Origin: Methylobacterium sp. J-090
Lineage (GTDB): Bacteria > Pseudomonadota > Alphaproteobacteria > Rhizobiales > Beijerinckiaceae
Length of the DNA stretch: 64,000 bases
Direction of reading: 5' to 3'
Assembly: GCF_022829345.1 (NCBI RefSeq)
Contig: NZ_JAKSXV010000075.1
Location: 1 to 64,000 of the forward strand
Positions 1 through 10,630 of the stretch are shown here, one piece after another. The notes beneath the pieces were generated by a model. The model was not told the origin of the DNA, made no database searches, and worked only from the letters and a program-made list of their open reading frames with translations. The first letter of the stretch is position 1, and each line of letters opens with the position of its first letter. The position numbers and the translations under genes are program-made.

Positions 1-3000
1 GCGGCCAACGGCACCTGGAGCGTCGACGTCCCGGCCCTGGCCGACGGCGCCTACAGCTTCACCGCCAGCCTCACGGCGAACGGCAGCGTGGTCACCTCCC
101 AGCCCCTCGCGCTCACCATCGACACCACCGCCGATGCCGGCACGGTGGCGACCCTGACCGTCGATCCCACCGGCGACCATAGGATCAATGCCAGCGAGGC
201 CGGCACCGTGGCCTTCACCATCGCCGGCCTCGACCCGGATGCCGTCGGCCGGGTGACGTTCACGGATGCGACCCACGGCATGACGTCCATGGACGTCGGC
301 AACGGCACCTACAGCGCCGACCTCTCGGGCTTTTCCGGACCGGTGACCTCGGTCCTGACGATCCAGGACGCGGCCGGCAACACCGCCACCCGCACCGGCA
401 CCCTCGTGACCGTCGATGCCGTCGCCCCCATGGGCACCGCGACGCCGTCCCCGCAGGGCGGCAGCGGCGCCACCACGTTCACCTACGCGGTGACCTTCTC
501 GGAGGCCGTCGCCAACGTGACGGCGGACGATTTCGTCCTGACCGGCACCGGTGGTGCGTCGGGACGGGTCGGCTCCGTCGCGGTCGACGGCACCGGCTAC
601 CTGGTGACGGTGACCGATGTCGCCGGGACCGGAAACCTATCTCTGGGACTGGCCGCCACCGCCGACATCGCCGATGCCTTCGGCAACCGCGCAACCCTGT
701 CGGCGACGCCGCGGGCGGTCGATGTCGGCGGAGCGCCGCAACCGGCCCCCACGCTCATCACCGGGTTCGGTGACGACACCGGTGTCCGGGGCGACGGGAT
801 CACGGCCGATGCCACCCCGGCGCTGTCGGGAACGGCTGCCGCCGGTGGAACCGTCACGGTCGCCTATGTCGAGGCCGGCGTGTCGAAATCGGTGAGCGCT
901 CCGGTGGACGCCACCGGCGCCTGGACCGTGGCGATCCCCGCCCTGGCGGACGGCAGCTACAGCTTCACCGCCTCGGCGGTGACGGCCGGTGGGGCGCCCT
1001 CCGGGACGTCCGGGCCCCTGACGGTCACCGTGGACACCGTGGCGGATGCCGTCCCCCTCGTCTCCCTCACCGTCGATGGACCGGCCGGCGGGGTCCTGAC
1101 CCCGGCCCAGGCGGCGGCCGTGACCTTCGTGGTCGCGGGCCTCGACCCGGGTTCCGCCGCCGCCGTGACCTTCACCGACGGAAGCCACACGGTCCGGGTC
1201 GAGGCCGGCGCGGACGGCTCCTACCACGCCGATCTGTCGGGCCTGACCGGACCCGTGACGTCCGCCTTCGTCGTCTCCGACGCCGCCGGCAACAATGCCG
1301 TGGGAACCGGGAACGGCGTCGTCATCGGCCAGACCGGCACGTCTCCCGGGGGCCCGCCGCCCACCGGCGAAGGCCCTCCGTCCGGCGGAAGCGCGCCGGG
1401 CCACGATACACCGCCCGTCGTCGCGCCCGTCGTCACCGGCCTCCAGCCCGATACCGGCATTCCGGGCGACGGAATCACCAGCGATCCGTCCCCGACCGTC
1501 GCCGGGACGGGCACGCCCGGCGGCAGCGTGACCGTCACCTACGGCACCGGTTCCGGGTCGCAGAGCGTCACGGCGCCCATCGGCTCCGACGGCGCCTGGA
1601 CGGTCAAGCTGCCGACCTTGCCCGACGGCACCTACGACGTGGTCGCGACGGGGCGCGACGCGGCCGGCACCGCGACGCCGGCCGGCCAGCCCTTCCGGAT
1701 CGTCGTCGATACCGTGGCCGATGGCGGGACGCCCGTGTCCCTCGCCGTCGAGCCGACCGCTGACGGGGTGGTCAACGCCGTCGAGGCCGTCGACACGGCC
1801 TATCGCGTCGCCGGCCTCGATGCCGGGTCGGTGGCGGCGGTGACGTTCACCGACGGCACCCACACGGTCACCACGCAGGTGACGGGCGACGGCCGCTACG
1901 CCGTCGATCTGTCCGGCCTGAACGGCCCGGTGACGAGCACGATCCTCGCCACCGATGCCGCCGGGAACGGAGCGCGGGCCACGGGCAACACCGTGACCTT
2001 CGACACCGTCGCACCGGCCGCCCCGGTGGTGACGGGCTTCTCCGAGGATACCGGCATCCTCGGCAACGCCACCACCGCCGATGCCACGCCGACCCTCCTC
2101 GGGACCGCCGAGGCCGGAAGCATCGTGTCCATCGCCTACGACACGCAGCAGGGGCCGCGCACGGCCACGGCGGTGGCCGGGACGGACGGTCACTGGAGCC
2201 TCGATCTGCCGCGCCTGGCCGAAGGCAGCTATGCCTTCGTCGCCAGCGCGACGGATGCGGCGGGCAACCGCGGCCAGGCCTCGGCCGCCTTCGGCCTCAC
2301 CATCGATCCGCGCGACGGCGGAGCGGCGACCGGCGGCGGGAACGCGACGGACGGGGGTGGCACCGGCGTCAACCTGGCACCGAACGCCGTGGCCGACACC
2401 ATCGCGACGGTGACGCACGCGGCGGCGGTGACCGGCAACGTGCTCGCCAACGACAGCGATCCCAACGCGGGCGACGTCCTGCACGTGACGGCGGTTCGCT
2501 TCGCCGGCGGGATCACCCTGGCCGTTCCCACCGAGGGGACCGTCACGGTCCTCGGGGATCACGGGACGCTGCATCTCGCCGCCGATGGCAGCTACAGCTA
2601 CCAGGCCATCGGATCGAGCAACCTCTCGACCAGCGTCCACGTCGCCGAGCTCTTCACCTACACGGTCTCGGACGGGAAGGGCCTCTCGGCCCAGGCGGGA
2701 CTCGCCGTGTCCCTCGCCGGGGCGGCACCGGCGGCGGAAGCCTCCTTCGGCTTCGCCTTCACCGAGGCCCGGGTGGAACGCCTCGGGGAGACCCTCGTCC
2801 TGACGGGTCCGGATGGAATCCAGCACGATATCGGCGGGATCGGGACCCTCCATTTCGCCGACGGATCGATCCAGCAGAATGACGGGCACGCCCTCGTCGA
2901 CGACGTCTGGTACCTCGCGCACAACCTCGACGTCTGGAAGGCGGGCGTCGATGCCGACACCCACTACGCGACCTACGGCTGGCACGAAGGCCGTGATCCG

Positions 3001-3636
3001 AACGCCTACTTCTCGACGCAGGCGTACCTCGCGGCGAACCCGGACGTCGCGGCGGCGGGGGTCAACCCCCTGGAGCACTACGCCCAGTACGGCGAGCACG
3101 AGGGCCGCAGCCCGAGTTCGGACTTTTCGGGCGAGGCTTATCTGGCCCTGTACTCCGACGTCGCGGCATCGGGCGAGAATGCCCTGGAGCACTACCTGCA
3201 CTACGGCCAGGGCGAAGGCCGCAACGTTCAGGACGGAAAGGGGAGCCAGGGCCATATCGGCGCCTTCGACCCGGCCTTCTATCTCGCGCAGAACCCCGAT
3301 GTGGCCGCGGTGGCGGCTGAAGCGGGGGCCTTCACCCTCTCGGCGCCGGACTACGCGTTCCACCACTACGTCACCTACGGGGCCGGCGAAGGGCGCGCGC
3401 CCAACGCCGTGTTCGACCCGGGCTTCTACCTGTCCGCCAACCCGGACGTGGCTGCGAGCGGCCTCAATCCGCTCCTCCACTACGAGGAGTACGGTTGGCG
3501 CGAGGGTCGTGACCCGAGCCCCGGCTTCGACACCAACGCCTACCTCGAGCACAATCCCGATGTGGCCGCCGCCGACATCGATCCGCTCCAGCATTACCTG
3601 GACTTCGGCATGAAGGAGGGCCGCCTCCCGGTCTGA
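1..3636 (+). CDS. Giant Ig-like / cadherin-like repeat surface or secreted protein (5' end missing)
   Basis: The frame is open from base 1, so the N terminus lies outside the window; 1211 residues are visible. Residues 1 to about 790 are Ser/Thr/Gly/Asp-rich beta-sandwich repeats of the bacterial Ig-like type, with recurring D-T-G-x-x-G-D-G-I-T and A-D-A-A-G-N signatures. A cadherin-like/VCBS-type module (NDSDPNAGD) lies near 795-905. A short segment ending in LHFADGSI resembles modules of RTX-type exported proteins. From about 970 to the end there are six repeats of the form Y-L-x-x-N-x-D-V-A...HY...G...EGR. No glycine-rich calcium nonapeptides were found, so type I secretion is only a guess. 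The likely role is adhesion or surface layer. A strong hairpin follows the stop. Confidence is high for a real gene, low for function. Confidence 0.85.
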   Translation, partial: AANGTWSVDVPALADGAYSFTASLTANGSVVTSQPLALTIDTTADAGTVATLTVDPTGDHRINASEAGTVAFTIAGLDPDAVGRVTFTDATHGMTSMDVGNGTYSADLSGFSGPVTSVLTIQDAAGNTATRTGTLVTVDAVAPMGTATPSPQGGSGATTFTYAVTFSEAVANVTADDFVLTGTGGASGRVGSVAVDGTGYLVTVTDVAGTGNLSLGLAATADIADAFGNRATLSATPRAVDVGGAPQPAPTLITGFGDDTGVRGDGITADATPALSGTAAAGGTVTVAYVEAGVSKSVSAPVDATGAWTVAIPALADGSYSFTASAVTAGGAPSGTSGPLTVTVDTVADAVPLVSLTVDGPAGGVLTPAQAAAVTFVVAGLDPGSAAAVTFTDGSHTVRVEAGADGSYHADLSGLTGPVTSAFVVSDAAGNNAVGTGNGVVIGQTGTSPGGPPPTGEGPPSGGSAPGHDTPPVVAPVVTGLQPDTGIPGDGITSDPSPTVAGTGTPGGSVTVTYGTGSGSQSVTAPIGSDGAWTVKLPTLPDGTYDVVATGRDAAGTATPAGQPFRIVVDTVADGGTPVSLAVEPTADGVVNAVEAVDTAYRVAGLDAGSVAAVTFTDGTHTVTTQVTGDGRYAVDLSGLNGPVTSTILATDAAGNGARATGNTVTFDTVAPAAPVVTGFSEDTGILGNATTADATPTLLGTAEAGSIVSIAYDTQQGPRTATAVAGTDGHWSLDLPRLAEGSYAFVASATDAAGNRGQASAAFGLTIDPRDGGAATGGGNATDGGGTGVNLAPNAVADTIATVTHAAAVTGNVLANDSDPNAGDVLHVTAVRFAGGITLAVPTEGTVTVLGDHGTLHLAADGSYSYQAIGSSNLSTSVHVAELFTYTVSDGKGLSAQAGLAVSLAGAAPAAEASFGFAFTEARVERLGETLVLTGPDGIQHDIGGIGTLHFADGSIQQNDGHALVDDVWYLAHNLDVWKAGVDADTHYATYGWHEGRDPNAYFSTQAYLAANPDVAAAGVNPLEHYAQYGEHEGRSPSSDFSGEAYLALYSDVAASGENALEHYLHYGQGEGRNVQDGKGSQGHIGAFDPAFYLAQNPDVAAVAAEAGAFTLSAPDYAFHHYVTYGAGEGRAPNAVFDPGFYLSANPDVAASGLNPLLHYEEYGWREGRDPSPGFDTNAYLEHNPDVAAADIDPLQHYLDFGMKEGRLPV

Positions 3637-3655
3637 ACGCGGTCCCGGCTCGGGG

Positions 3656-3683
3656 GGCCCGGCGGTGAAACGCCGGGCCTTCT
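3656..3683 (+). terminator. Rho-independent terminator of the giant repeat protein
   Basis: A perfect 9-bp stem (GGCCCGGCG at 3656-3664 pairing with CGCCGGGCC at 3671-3679) encloses a 6-nt loop and is followed by TTCT. It lies 20 bases after the stop codon. Confidence 0.75.
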
Positions 3684-3969
3684 CCGATTTCGGGGGTTCG
3701 CGGTGGCAGGCCTCTCGCGGAGACGCGCTTGTCGCGGGCGTGCCCCTCGTCAAGATCGGCGAGTTCGGCCGACCGAAATCATTTTCAAGTTCTTATCTGT
3801 CGATCTTGCCGTCGAATTCCAACTTAATATTATTAAAATCGGGCTTTTATCTGATGTTTAACCATTCATCGAGAAAGAGTGGCACTCAAATACGTAGTAC
3901 GACTTATAAATAGACGCCTCGATTGGTTTCGGCGCCGCAAAGTCAGGGCACCCCACCTGGAGTTCGACA
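3684..3969. other. AT-rich intergenic region without a recognised gene
   Basis: Composition turns sharply AT-rich around 3770-3930, unlike the neighbouring coding DNA. I see no convincing reading frame. The region probably holds the promoter of the small gene at 3970. An AT-rich block like this could also be a site for MucR/H-NS-like proteins, but no specific motif is claimed. Confidence 0.4.
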
Positions 3970-4185
3970 ATGCCGTACTCAATTTTCGTCAGAAGAATCG
4001 ACTCGTCCCGGGGGTCCGCCCCCGAGATCCTCGCGCGTGAGATCGAGAACGAGGGCGAGGCCTGCAAGATCGTGCGCGGCCTGGCGAGTTCCTACGGGGA
4101 GTTCGGTCTCGACTCGCGCAGAAGCGTCTACTGGTTCCGCAACAGGCGAGGCCTGCACGAGATCTGGACCGCGGCGTCGGACTGA
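3970..4185 (+). CDS. Small hypothetical protein (71 aa)
   Basis: The 71-residue product is soluble and charged, with the C-terminal pattern YWFRNRRGLHEIWTAA. A GGAG sequence eight bases upstream of the ATG, and the AT-rich promoter-like DNA before it, support the start. No domain is recognised and no signal peptide or membrane segment is visible. It stands alone and converges with the PAS gene on the other strand. It could be a lineage-specific small protein of methylobacteria, but the function is unknown. Confidence 0.6.
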   Translation: MPYSIFVRRIDSSRGSAPEILAREIENEGEACKIVRGLASSYGEFGLDSRRSVYWFRNRRGLHEIWTAASD

Positions 4186-4285
4186 CGGACGGGGCCGTCA
4201 TGGTCCCGGCGACGGATGCGTGAAGGACGACACCGTGGCGCTTCCGTCGCCTTCCAGCCGGAAAACACCGGTCTCGGCGCGGGGC

Positions 4286-4843
4286 CTACTGGCTTCGCCT
4301 GCGCGCCAGGATTCGCCCGATCCTGAACAGGAGCATATCCACCAGGACGGCCAGATAGGTGTCGCCGCTCCGCCGGATCGCCGCATGGGCCCGGATGCAA
4401 TGGTCGGCGGCCAGGTGGAGGGGGTCCGCATCCGTCGATACCTCCGGCACTGGCGTGAAGGGCGAGGCCCGCCGGGTCTCCGTCGTGTCGATGTAGGCCC
4501 CGTAGCCGTGCATCAGGCCGGTGGTGTCGAGGGTCAAATGACCGCGATTCAAGATCCAGCGGACCTCGCCCGCCGCGCTCAGGACGCGAAATTCGATTGC
4601 GATTGGGCCCCCGGTCTGGCGAACGCGGCGAACGGCTGCGAACACCCACTCCCGATCCTCGGGGTGGATGCACCCGAACGCGACATCGAGGGGGATCGGT
4701 TTCCCCGCCAGAGCCCGGTTCCCCGCCAGGAGCGCGGCGGCGCCTTCGTCCAGCAGGGACAGACCGGCAGGCACGTCCGTGTCCCAGGTGCCGACTATCC
4801 CTGCTGCGTGCAAGGCAGACATATTCGTCGATGAGGATAACAT
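4286..4843 (-). CDS. PAS-domain protein without output domain
   Basis: The 185-residue product has one PAS fold of the PAS_3 type (about residues 55-125): HPEDREWVFAAV, then E-F-R-V-L-S-A-A-G-E-V-R-W-I and G-Y-G-A-Y-I-D-T-T, the typical HPDD...RW...G...DIT order. About 60 residues after it form a probable helix with no kinase, cyclase or DNA-binding domain. Such orphan PAS proteins act as sensors or partners for separate kinases; ligand and partner cannot be read here. The ATG at 4843 was kept because the reading frame stays protein-like from there. It has no operon partner. Confidence 0.7.
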   Translation of the reverse strand: MLSSSTNMSALHAAGIVGTWDTDVPAGLSLLDEGAAALLAGNRALAGKPIPLDVAFGCIHPEDREWVFAAVRRVRQTGGPIAIEFRVLSAAGEVRWILNRGHLTLDTTGLMHGYGAYIDTTETRRASPFTPVPEVSTDADPLHLAADHCIRAHAAIRRSGDTYLAVLVDMLLFRIGRILARRRSQ

Positions 4844-5520
4844 TCATCTACCTGAGCATGATGGTCGGATCACAATCGAAGTCACGCACCTTTTTTACAG
4901 CACATCTCACTACCCATCTCCGCGAGACGGTTATGAGCTCTGGATTTGATACTTTTTGCGAAGACCTTTTTTCCGAAAGAAACCCGACAAATTTGTTCTC
5001 ATACCAAAACGACGATGACTTCAACGCGTGGCCGTCGGCCCGTGCGACAGCGTGGGGGCGACGTCCGTCGAATGCGCCGAACTCGACCACGGGTCGGGTT
5101 CAGCGCCGATCGGTTTGTGTGTGCAGATGCTGCTCAGGCCGCTCCTGCAAGCGCACGATCCACCGAAGGTCCGACGGCACGTCTCCGCTTGAAACATTCA
5201 ATCAGACCCACGCCGTTGTAAACAGTGGGACAAAATCGCCCGACGCTTCATCAACGTAAGAATTGGCTTTCTGTTTCCGTACGATATCGCGCCTAAGTAA
5301 GACACTTGTCTCTTCTGGAGAGGTGTTCGCTGAAAGCAATGGATGCCGGCCATCAGGAACTCAGCGATCCCGTCGCAGCGGGGGTGCGAGCCGGCGTTCC
5401 GTTGCTCGACGGGGCAGGGGCGTTCACATCGAGATCTTCCACATCGAGATCTTCGGGTTGCGGGAGGATGCCACCCGATCGAACGATCGTGTTCACCGAC
5501 GGGCATGCCCGGCCCCGATC
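4844..5520. other. Long intergenic stretch without a supported gene
   Basis: About 680 bases between the PAS gene and the permease. The part near 4850-5010 is AT-rich and may hold the PAS gene promoter. Open frames here have no protein-like composition and no convincing ribosome site. The only clear structure is the short tandem repeat at 5425-5454. Confidence 0.4.
5425..5454. repeat. Perfect tandem duplication of a 15-bp unit
   Basis: CACATCGAGATCTTC occurs twice in a row with no gap (5425-5439 and 5440-5454). It lies in non-coding DNA downstream of the permease stop. Two copies are too few to call a satellite; a replication slippage product is the simplest explanation. Confidence 0.7.
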
Positions 5521-6849
5521 TCACTGCGCCGCATCGGGCCGTGGCGCGGTCTCGTCGGAGATGCCGACCTTCGCCCACACGTACACGGCAAGCAGTGCCA
5601 CCGGCAGCCCGATCAACGACGTACCGACGAAGAACCACGTGAAGCCGGTCCGCTCGATGGCAAGGCCCGAAAACCCCGCGAGCACGCTTCCCGGGAAGGC
5701 GCACAGCGACGTCAGCAGCCCGAACTGGCTCGCCGCGTGATCGGCCGATGCGAGCGTCGACATGTAGGTGATCAGGACGACGGACGCGAAGGCATAGGCG
5801 AAACCGTCGATGCTGACGGCGGCTGCGAATGTCCAGAACGCCGTCCCGCCATCGCCTCCGTGGGCCGCGAGGTAGGCGAGGCTCAGGTGCGCGGCCGAGC
5901 CCGCCACGGTGCCGATCAGCAGGCTGGGCAACATGCCGATCCGGGGAATGAGGGCGCCGGCCAGGAACGTGCCGCCGAGGCCGATCCAGAAGCCGAAGAC
6001 CTTCGTGACGGTGGCGATGTCGGTGTTGGAGAAACCCTGGTGCTTGAACAGCGGAACAGCCATCGCACTCGCGACGTAGCCCGGCATGCGGAAGCCGGCG
6101 ACGAGAAGCAGGATCACGGGCGCCATAGGCCCGAGCCGGGCTAGGAGTTCCCGAATCGGCGCCCAGATCGTGTCGATGAAGCCGGTCCCGGCAAGGTGGG
6201 GACGCTGGTCGGAGGGCGGTTCGGGCGCGAGCACCGCCGCGATCATGCCGGGGAGCATCAGCGCAGCCATACAGAGATAGGCACCACGCCAGCCGATCCT
6301 GTCGGCCAGGAGCAAAGCACCGGCGCCGGCCGCCAAGTTGCCGATCCGCCAGCCGATCTCCGTCCATGACGAGAGCACAGCCTGCTTTTCGGGCGGCCGC
6401 ACGCTGGTGATGCGCCAGCCGTCGATCACGAGATCGAGCGTTGCTCCGGCGAAACCGAGGACGAGCGAGAAGCCGATGGTCCAGGCGAGTTGGTGGGCGG
6501 GATCACCGAAAGCGATGCCCGCTGCCGCCGCCATGACGCCCAGCTGTGCGACCACGATCCAACCGCGCCTTCGGCCGAGAAGGCGCCCGAACAGGGGTGG
6601 ATCGTACCGGTCGAGGAATGGCGCCCATAGGAACTTGAACTTGTAGGCGAGGGTCAGCTCGCTCAAGAGCCCGATCGTCACGATCGAGATCCCGATGTCG
6701 GACAGCCAAGCCGATTGCGTCGCGTAGACGAGAAGGAACGGGATGCCGGACGTGAAGCCGAGGCCGAGGGCCGGTGCGATCCGTCGATCCGTGAACAACG
6801 CCGACCAGAAGGGTGTCGCCTCCGGTTTCGCTACGTTTGCCGGGCTCAT
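5521..6849 (-). CDS. AmpG-like MFS permease
   Basis: The 442-residue product has about twelve hydrophobic segments and the layout of the AmpG branch of the major facilitator superfamily: near the N terminus GFTSGIPFLLV, then Y-K-F-K-F-L-W-A-P-F-L-D-R-Y and the basic loop GRRRGW. AmpG imports anhydro-muropeptides (GlcNAc-anhMurNAc peptides) across the inner membrane for wall recycling. Relatives of similar length in alphaproteobacteria are not all muropeptide importers, so the substrate is inferred. No recycling enzyme or beta-lactamase gene is adjacent. The ATG at 6849 puts the first membrane segment at about residue 28. Confidence 0.75.
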   Translation of the reverse strand: MSPANVAKPEATPFWSALFTDRRIAPALGLGFTSGIPFLLVYATQSAWLSDIGISIVTIGLLSELTLAYKFKFLWAPFLDRYDPPLFGRLLGRRRGWIVVAQLGVMAAAAGIAFGDPAHQLAWTIGFSLVLGFAGATLDLVIDGWRITSVRPPEKQAVLSSWTEIGWRIGNLAAGAGALLLADRIGWRGAYLCMAALMLPGMIAAVLAPEPPSDQRPHLAGTGFIDTIWAPIRELLARLGPMAPVILLLVAGFRMPGYVASAMAVPLFKHQGFSNTDIATVTKVFGFWIGLGGTFLAGALIPRIGMLPSLLIGTVAGSAAHLSLAYLAAHGGDGGTAFWTFAAAVSIDGFAYAFASVVLITYMSTLASADHAASQFGLLTSLCAFPGSVLAGFSGLAIERTGFTWFFVGTSLIGLPVALLAVYVWAKVGISDETAPRPDAAQ

Positions 6850-7220
6850 GTTCGGTCTTCTCCGGTTCCGCCTGTGCGGGTGCTCGCCGTTCCCGGTTCA
6901 GGCACCCCCGTCCGTTCCGAGGCGCACTGTGCCATGGCCCGCACCCCTGCGAGCGCTCGTCGGACCGGCCCAAGGCTGTACCGTCCCGCCCTCTTCCGTT
7001 CCACCAGCGTGCGCAGGTCGCCCCCGGGGCGCCCGATGCGCACGTCTCGCTGTTCGTTGGCCGCCATCGCTGTCGAGTTCCACGGCGCGCCCGGGCGCCG
7101 GAGGTGACAGGGACCTCGTTTTATCATCGCCCGAACGGCTCGATCGGCATGGCACCCGTCGCCCCCCCCCTCGTCCCGGTAGGAGGTACCGTTCTCCCTT
7201 CTGAAACAAACCTCGCGTCT
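6850..7220. other. Intergenic region without a supported gene
   Basis: About 370 GC-rich bases between the permease start and the stop codon of the sigma-54 activator. There is a run of nine C at 7163-7171, which is prone to sequencing or slippage error. I see no gene, tRNA or clear terminator. Confidence 0.4.
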
Positions 7221-9104
<1,884 letters not shown>

Positions 9105-9157
9105 TACGAAACTTCGTGATATGGCTACGAGATTTCATGATACACGAGATTTCGTAA
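9105..9157. promoter_or_regulatory. Three dyad repeats, probable upstream activating sites
   Basis: Three related 15-mers lie at 9105-9119 (TACGAAACTTCGTGA), 9126-9140 (TACGAGATTTCATGA) and 9143-9157 (CACGAGATTTCGTAA). Each is an imperfect dyad of ACGA and TCGT/TCAT half sites. They end about 58 bases before the -24 element and abut the start of the activator gene, the usual place for enhancer sites of sigma-54 activators. The first copy overlaps the activator's own translation start region, so autoregulation is possible. Confidence 0.65.
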
Positions 9158-9214
9158 TTTTCATGAGGTCCGACAACCTCTTGTGCGCATTCGATTTTCA
9201 CGAATTTTCCGGGC

Positions 9215-9229
9215 TGGCACATCGCTTGC
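9215..9229 (+). promoter_or_regulatory. Sigma-54 (-24/-12) promoter of the cyanate operon
   Basis: TGGCAC at 9215-9220, five bases, then TTGC at 9226-9229 matches the RpoN consensus TGGCAC-N5-TTGC in every defining base. It points toward the transporter gene at 9268, leaving an untranslated leader of roughly 25 bases. The divergent gene encodes a sigma-54 activator. Confidence 0.85.
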
Positions 9230-9267
9230 GCTGAGGGGGCAGGCACCATCCGCTGCGCGAGGACCCC

Positions 9268-10626
9268 ATGGCCCTGTTCGACAATCCCTTCGACGCGAAG
9301 CTGCGCCTCTCGCGCGGCGGCTGCACCTGCGGCGAGCATGCGAGTCAGGCCGCGCACGAAGCGGCGTTCTCGGGCGATGCCGAGATCCAGCGGGTGGTCG
9401 ATGGCGCGGTGATGCGCGCGCTGTTCCCGCAGGACGCCCAGCGCCGCGCCTTCCTGCGCAGCGTCGGTGCCGCGACGGCCGCCGCGGCCGTTGCTCAGTT
9501 CTTCCCGACGAAGTTCGCGGCCGAGGCTTTTGCCGCGTCCGGCGTACCCGAGAAAAAAGATCTCAAGGTCGGCTTCATCCCCATCACCTGCGCCACGCCG
9601 ATCATCATGGCGAAACCCATGGGCTTCTACGAGAAGCAGGGCTTGAACGTCGACGTGGTGAAGACCGCCGGCTGGGCGGTGATCCGCGACAAGACCCTGA
9701 ACAAGGAATACGACGCCGCCCACATGCTGGCGCCGATGCCGCTGGCCATCTCGCTGGGCGTCGGCTCGAACCCGACGCCGTACACGGCGGCCGCCATCGA
9801 GAACGTCAACGGCCAGGCGATCACGCTGGCCATGAAGCACAAGGACCGGCGCGACCCGAAGGATTGGAAGGGCTTCAAGCTCGCCGTGCCGTTCGACTAC
9901 TCGATGCACAACTACCTGCTGCGCTACTACCTCGCGGAAGCCGGCATCGACCCAGACACCGACGTGCAGATCCGTGCCGTGCCGCCGCCGGACATGGTCG
10001 CCAACCTGCGCGCCGACAACATCGACGGGTTCCTGGCGCCCGATCCGGTGAACCAGCGCGCGGTCTATGACGGCGTCGGCTTCATCCACATCCTGTCGAA
10101 GGAGATCTGGGACCGCCATCCGTGCTGCGCGTTTGCGGCCTCGAACGACTTCATCACCCAGACGCCGAACACCTACGCCGCTCTGCTCCGCGCGATCATC
10201 GAGGCCACCGCCTACGCCTCGAAAGCGGAAAACCGGAAGGAAATCGCCGCCCAGATCGCGCCGGCGAACTACCTCAACCAGCCGGTGACGGTGGTGGAGC
10301 AGGTGCTCACCGGCACTTTCGCGGACGGGCTCGGCAACGTGCGGAAGGTGCCCGACCGCGTCGATTTCGATCCCTTCCCGTGGCAATCCTTCGCCGTCTG
10401 GATCATCACCCAGATGCAGCGCTGGGGTCAGGTGAAGGGCGAGGTCGACTACAAGGCGGTCGCCGACAAGGTCTTCCTGGCGACAGACGCCGCCAAGCTG
10501 ATGAAACAGGAAGGCCAGACGCCCCCGACCACGACCAGCAAGACCTTCGTGGTGATGGGCAAGACCTTCGATCCGGACAAGCCGAAGGAATACCTCGAGT
10601 CGTTCAAGATCCGGAAGGCCGGCTGA
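9268..10626 (+). CDS. Tat-exported nitrate/cyanate-type ABC substrate-binding protein
   Basis: The 452-residue product belongs to the NrtA/CmpA/CynA family of periplasmic binding proteins for small anions. A leader of about 57 residues containing C-x-C-x-x-H (C19, C21, H24) precedes a twin-arginine signal (RR at 59-60, then AFLRSVG and an Ala-rich core). The mature domain begins near KKDLKVGFIPITCATP. It is the first gene of an operon with a permease, an ATPase and cyanase, so the ligand is most likely cyanate, though nitrate or bicarbonate is possible for the family. A GAGGA site precedes the ATG. It is controlled by the sigma-54 promoter just upstream. Confidence 0.85.
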   Translation: MALFDNPFDAKLRLSRGGCTCGEHASQAAHEAAFSGDAEIQRVVDGAVMRALFPQDAQRRAFLRSVGAATAAAAVAQFFPTKFAAEAFAASGVPEKKDLKVGFIPITCATPIIMAKPMGFYEKQGLNVDVVKTAGWAVIRDKTLNKEYDAAHMLAPMPLAISLGVGSNPTPYTAAAIENVNGQAITLAMKHKDRRDPKDWKGFKLAVPFDYSMHNYLLRYYLAEAGIDPDTDVQIRAVPPPDMVANLRADNIDGFLAPDPVNQRAVYDGVGFIHILSKEIWDRHPCCAFAASNDFITQTPNTYAALLRAIIEATAYASKAENRKEIAAQIAPANYLNQPVTVVEQVLTGTFADGLGNVRKVPDRVDFDPFPWQSFAVWIITQMQRWGQVKGEVDYKAVADKVFLATDAAKLMKQEGQTPPTTTSKTFVVMGKTFDPDKPKEYLESFKIRKAG

Positions 10627-10630
10627 CGCC

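Noticed and set aside
637..3753. Very long antisense frame under the giant repeat protein
   Set aside because: A shadow of GC-rich codon bias on the opposite strand: Arg/Gly/Asp/Val-rich without domains, while the plus strand has clear Ig-like repeats.
3665..3913. 82-codon plus frame after the giant gene
   Set aside because: It starts inside the terminator hairpin and runs through AT-rich DNA with no coding character.
4848..5090. 80-codon minus frame upstream of the PAS gene
   Set aside because: Overlaps AT-rich promoter-like DNA, no ribosome site, no recognisable features.
5425..5454. Start of a CRISPR or satellite array
   Set aside because: Only two copies with no spacer; simple tandem duplication.
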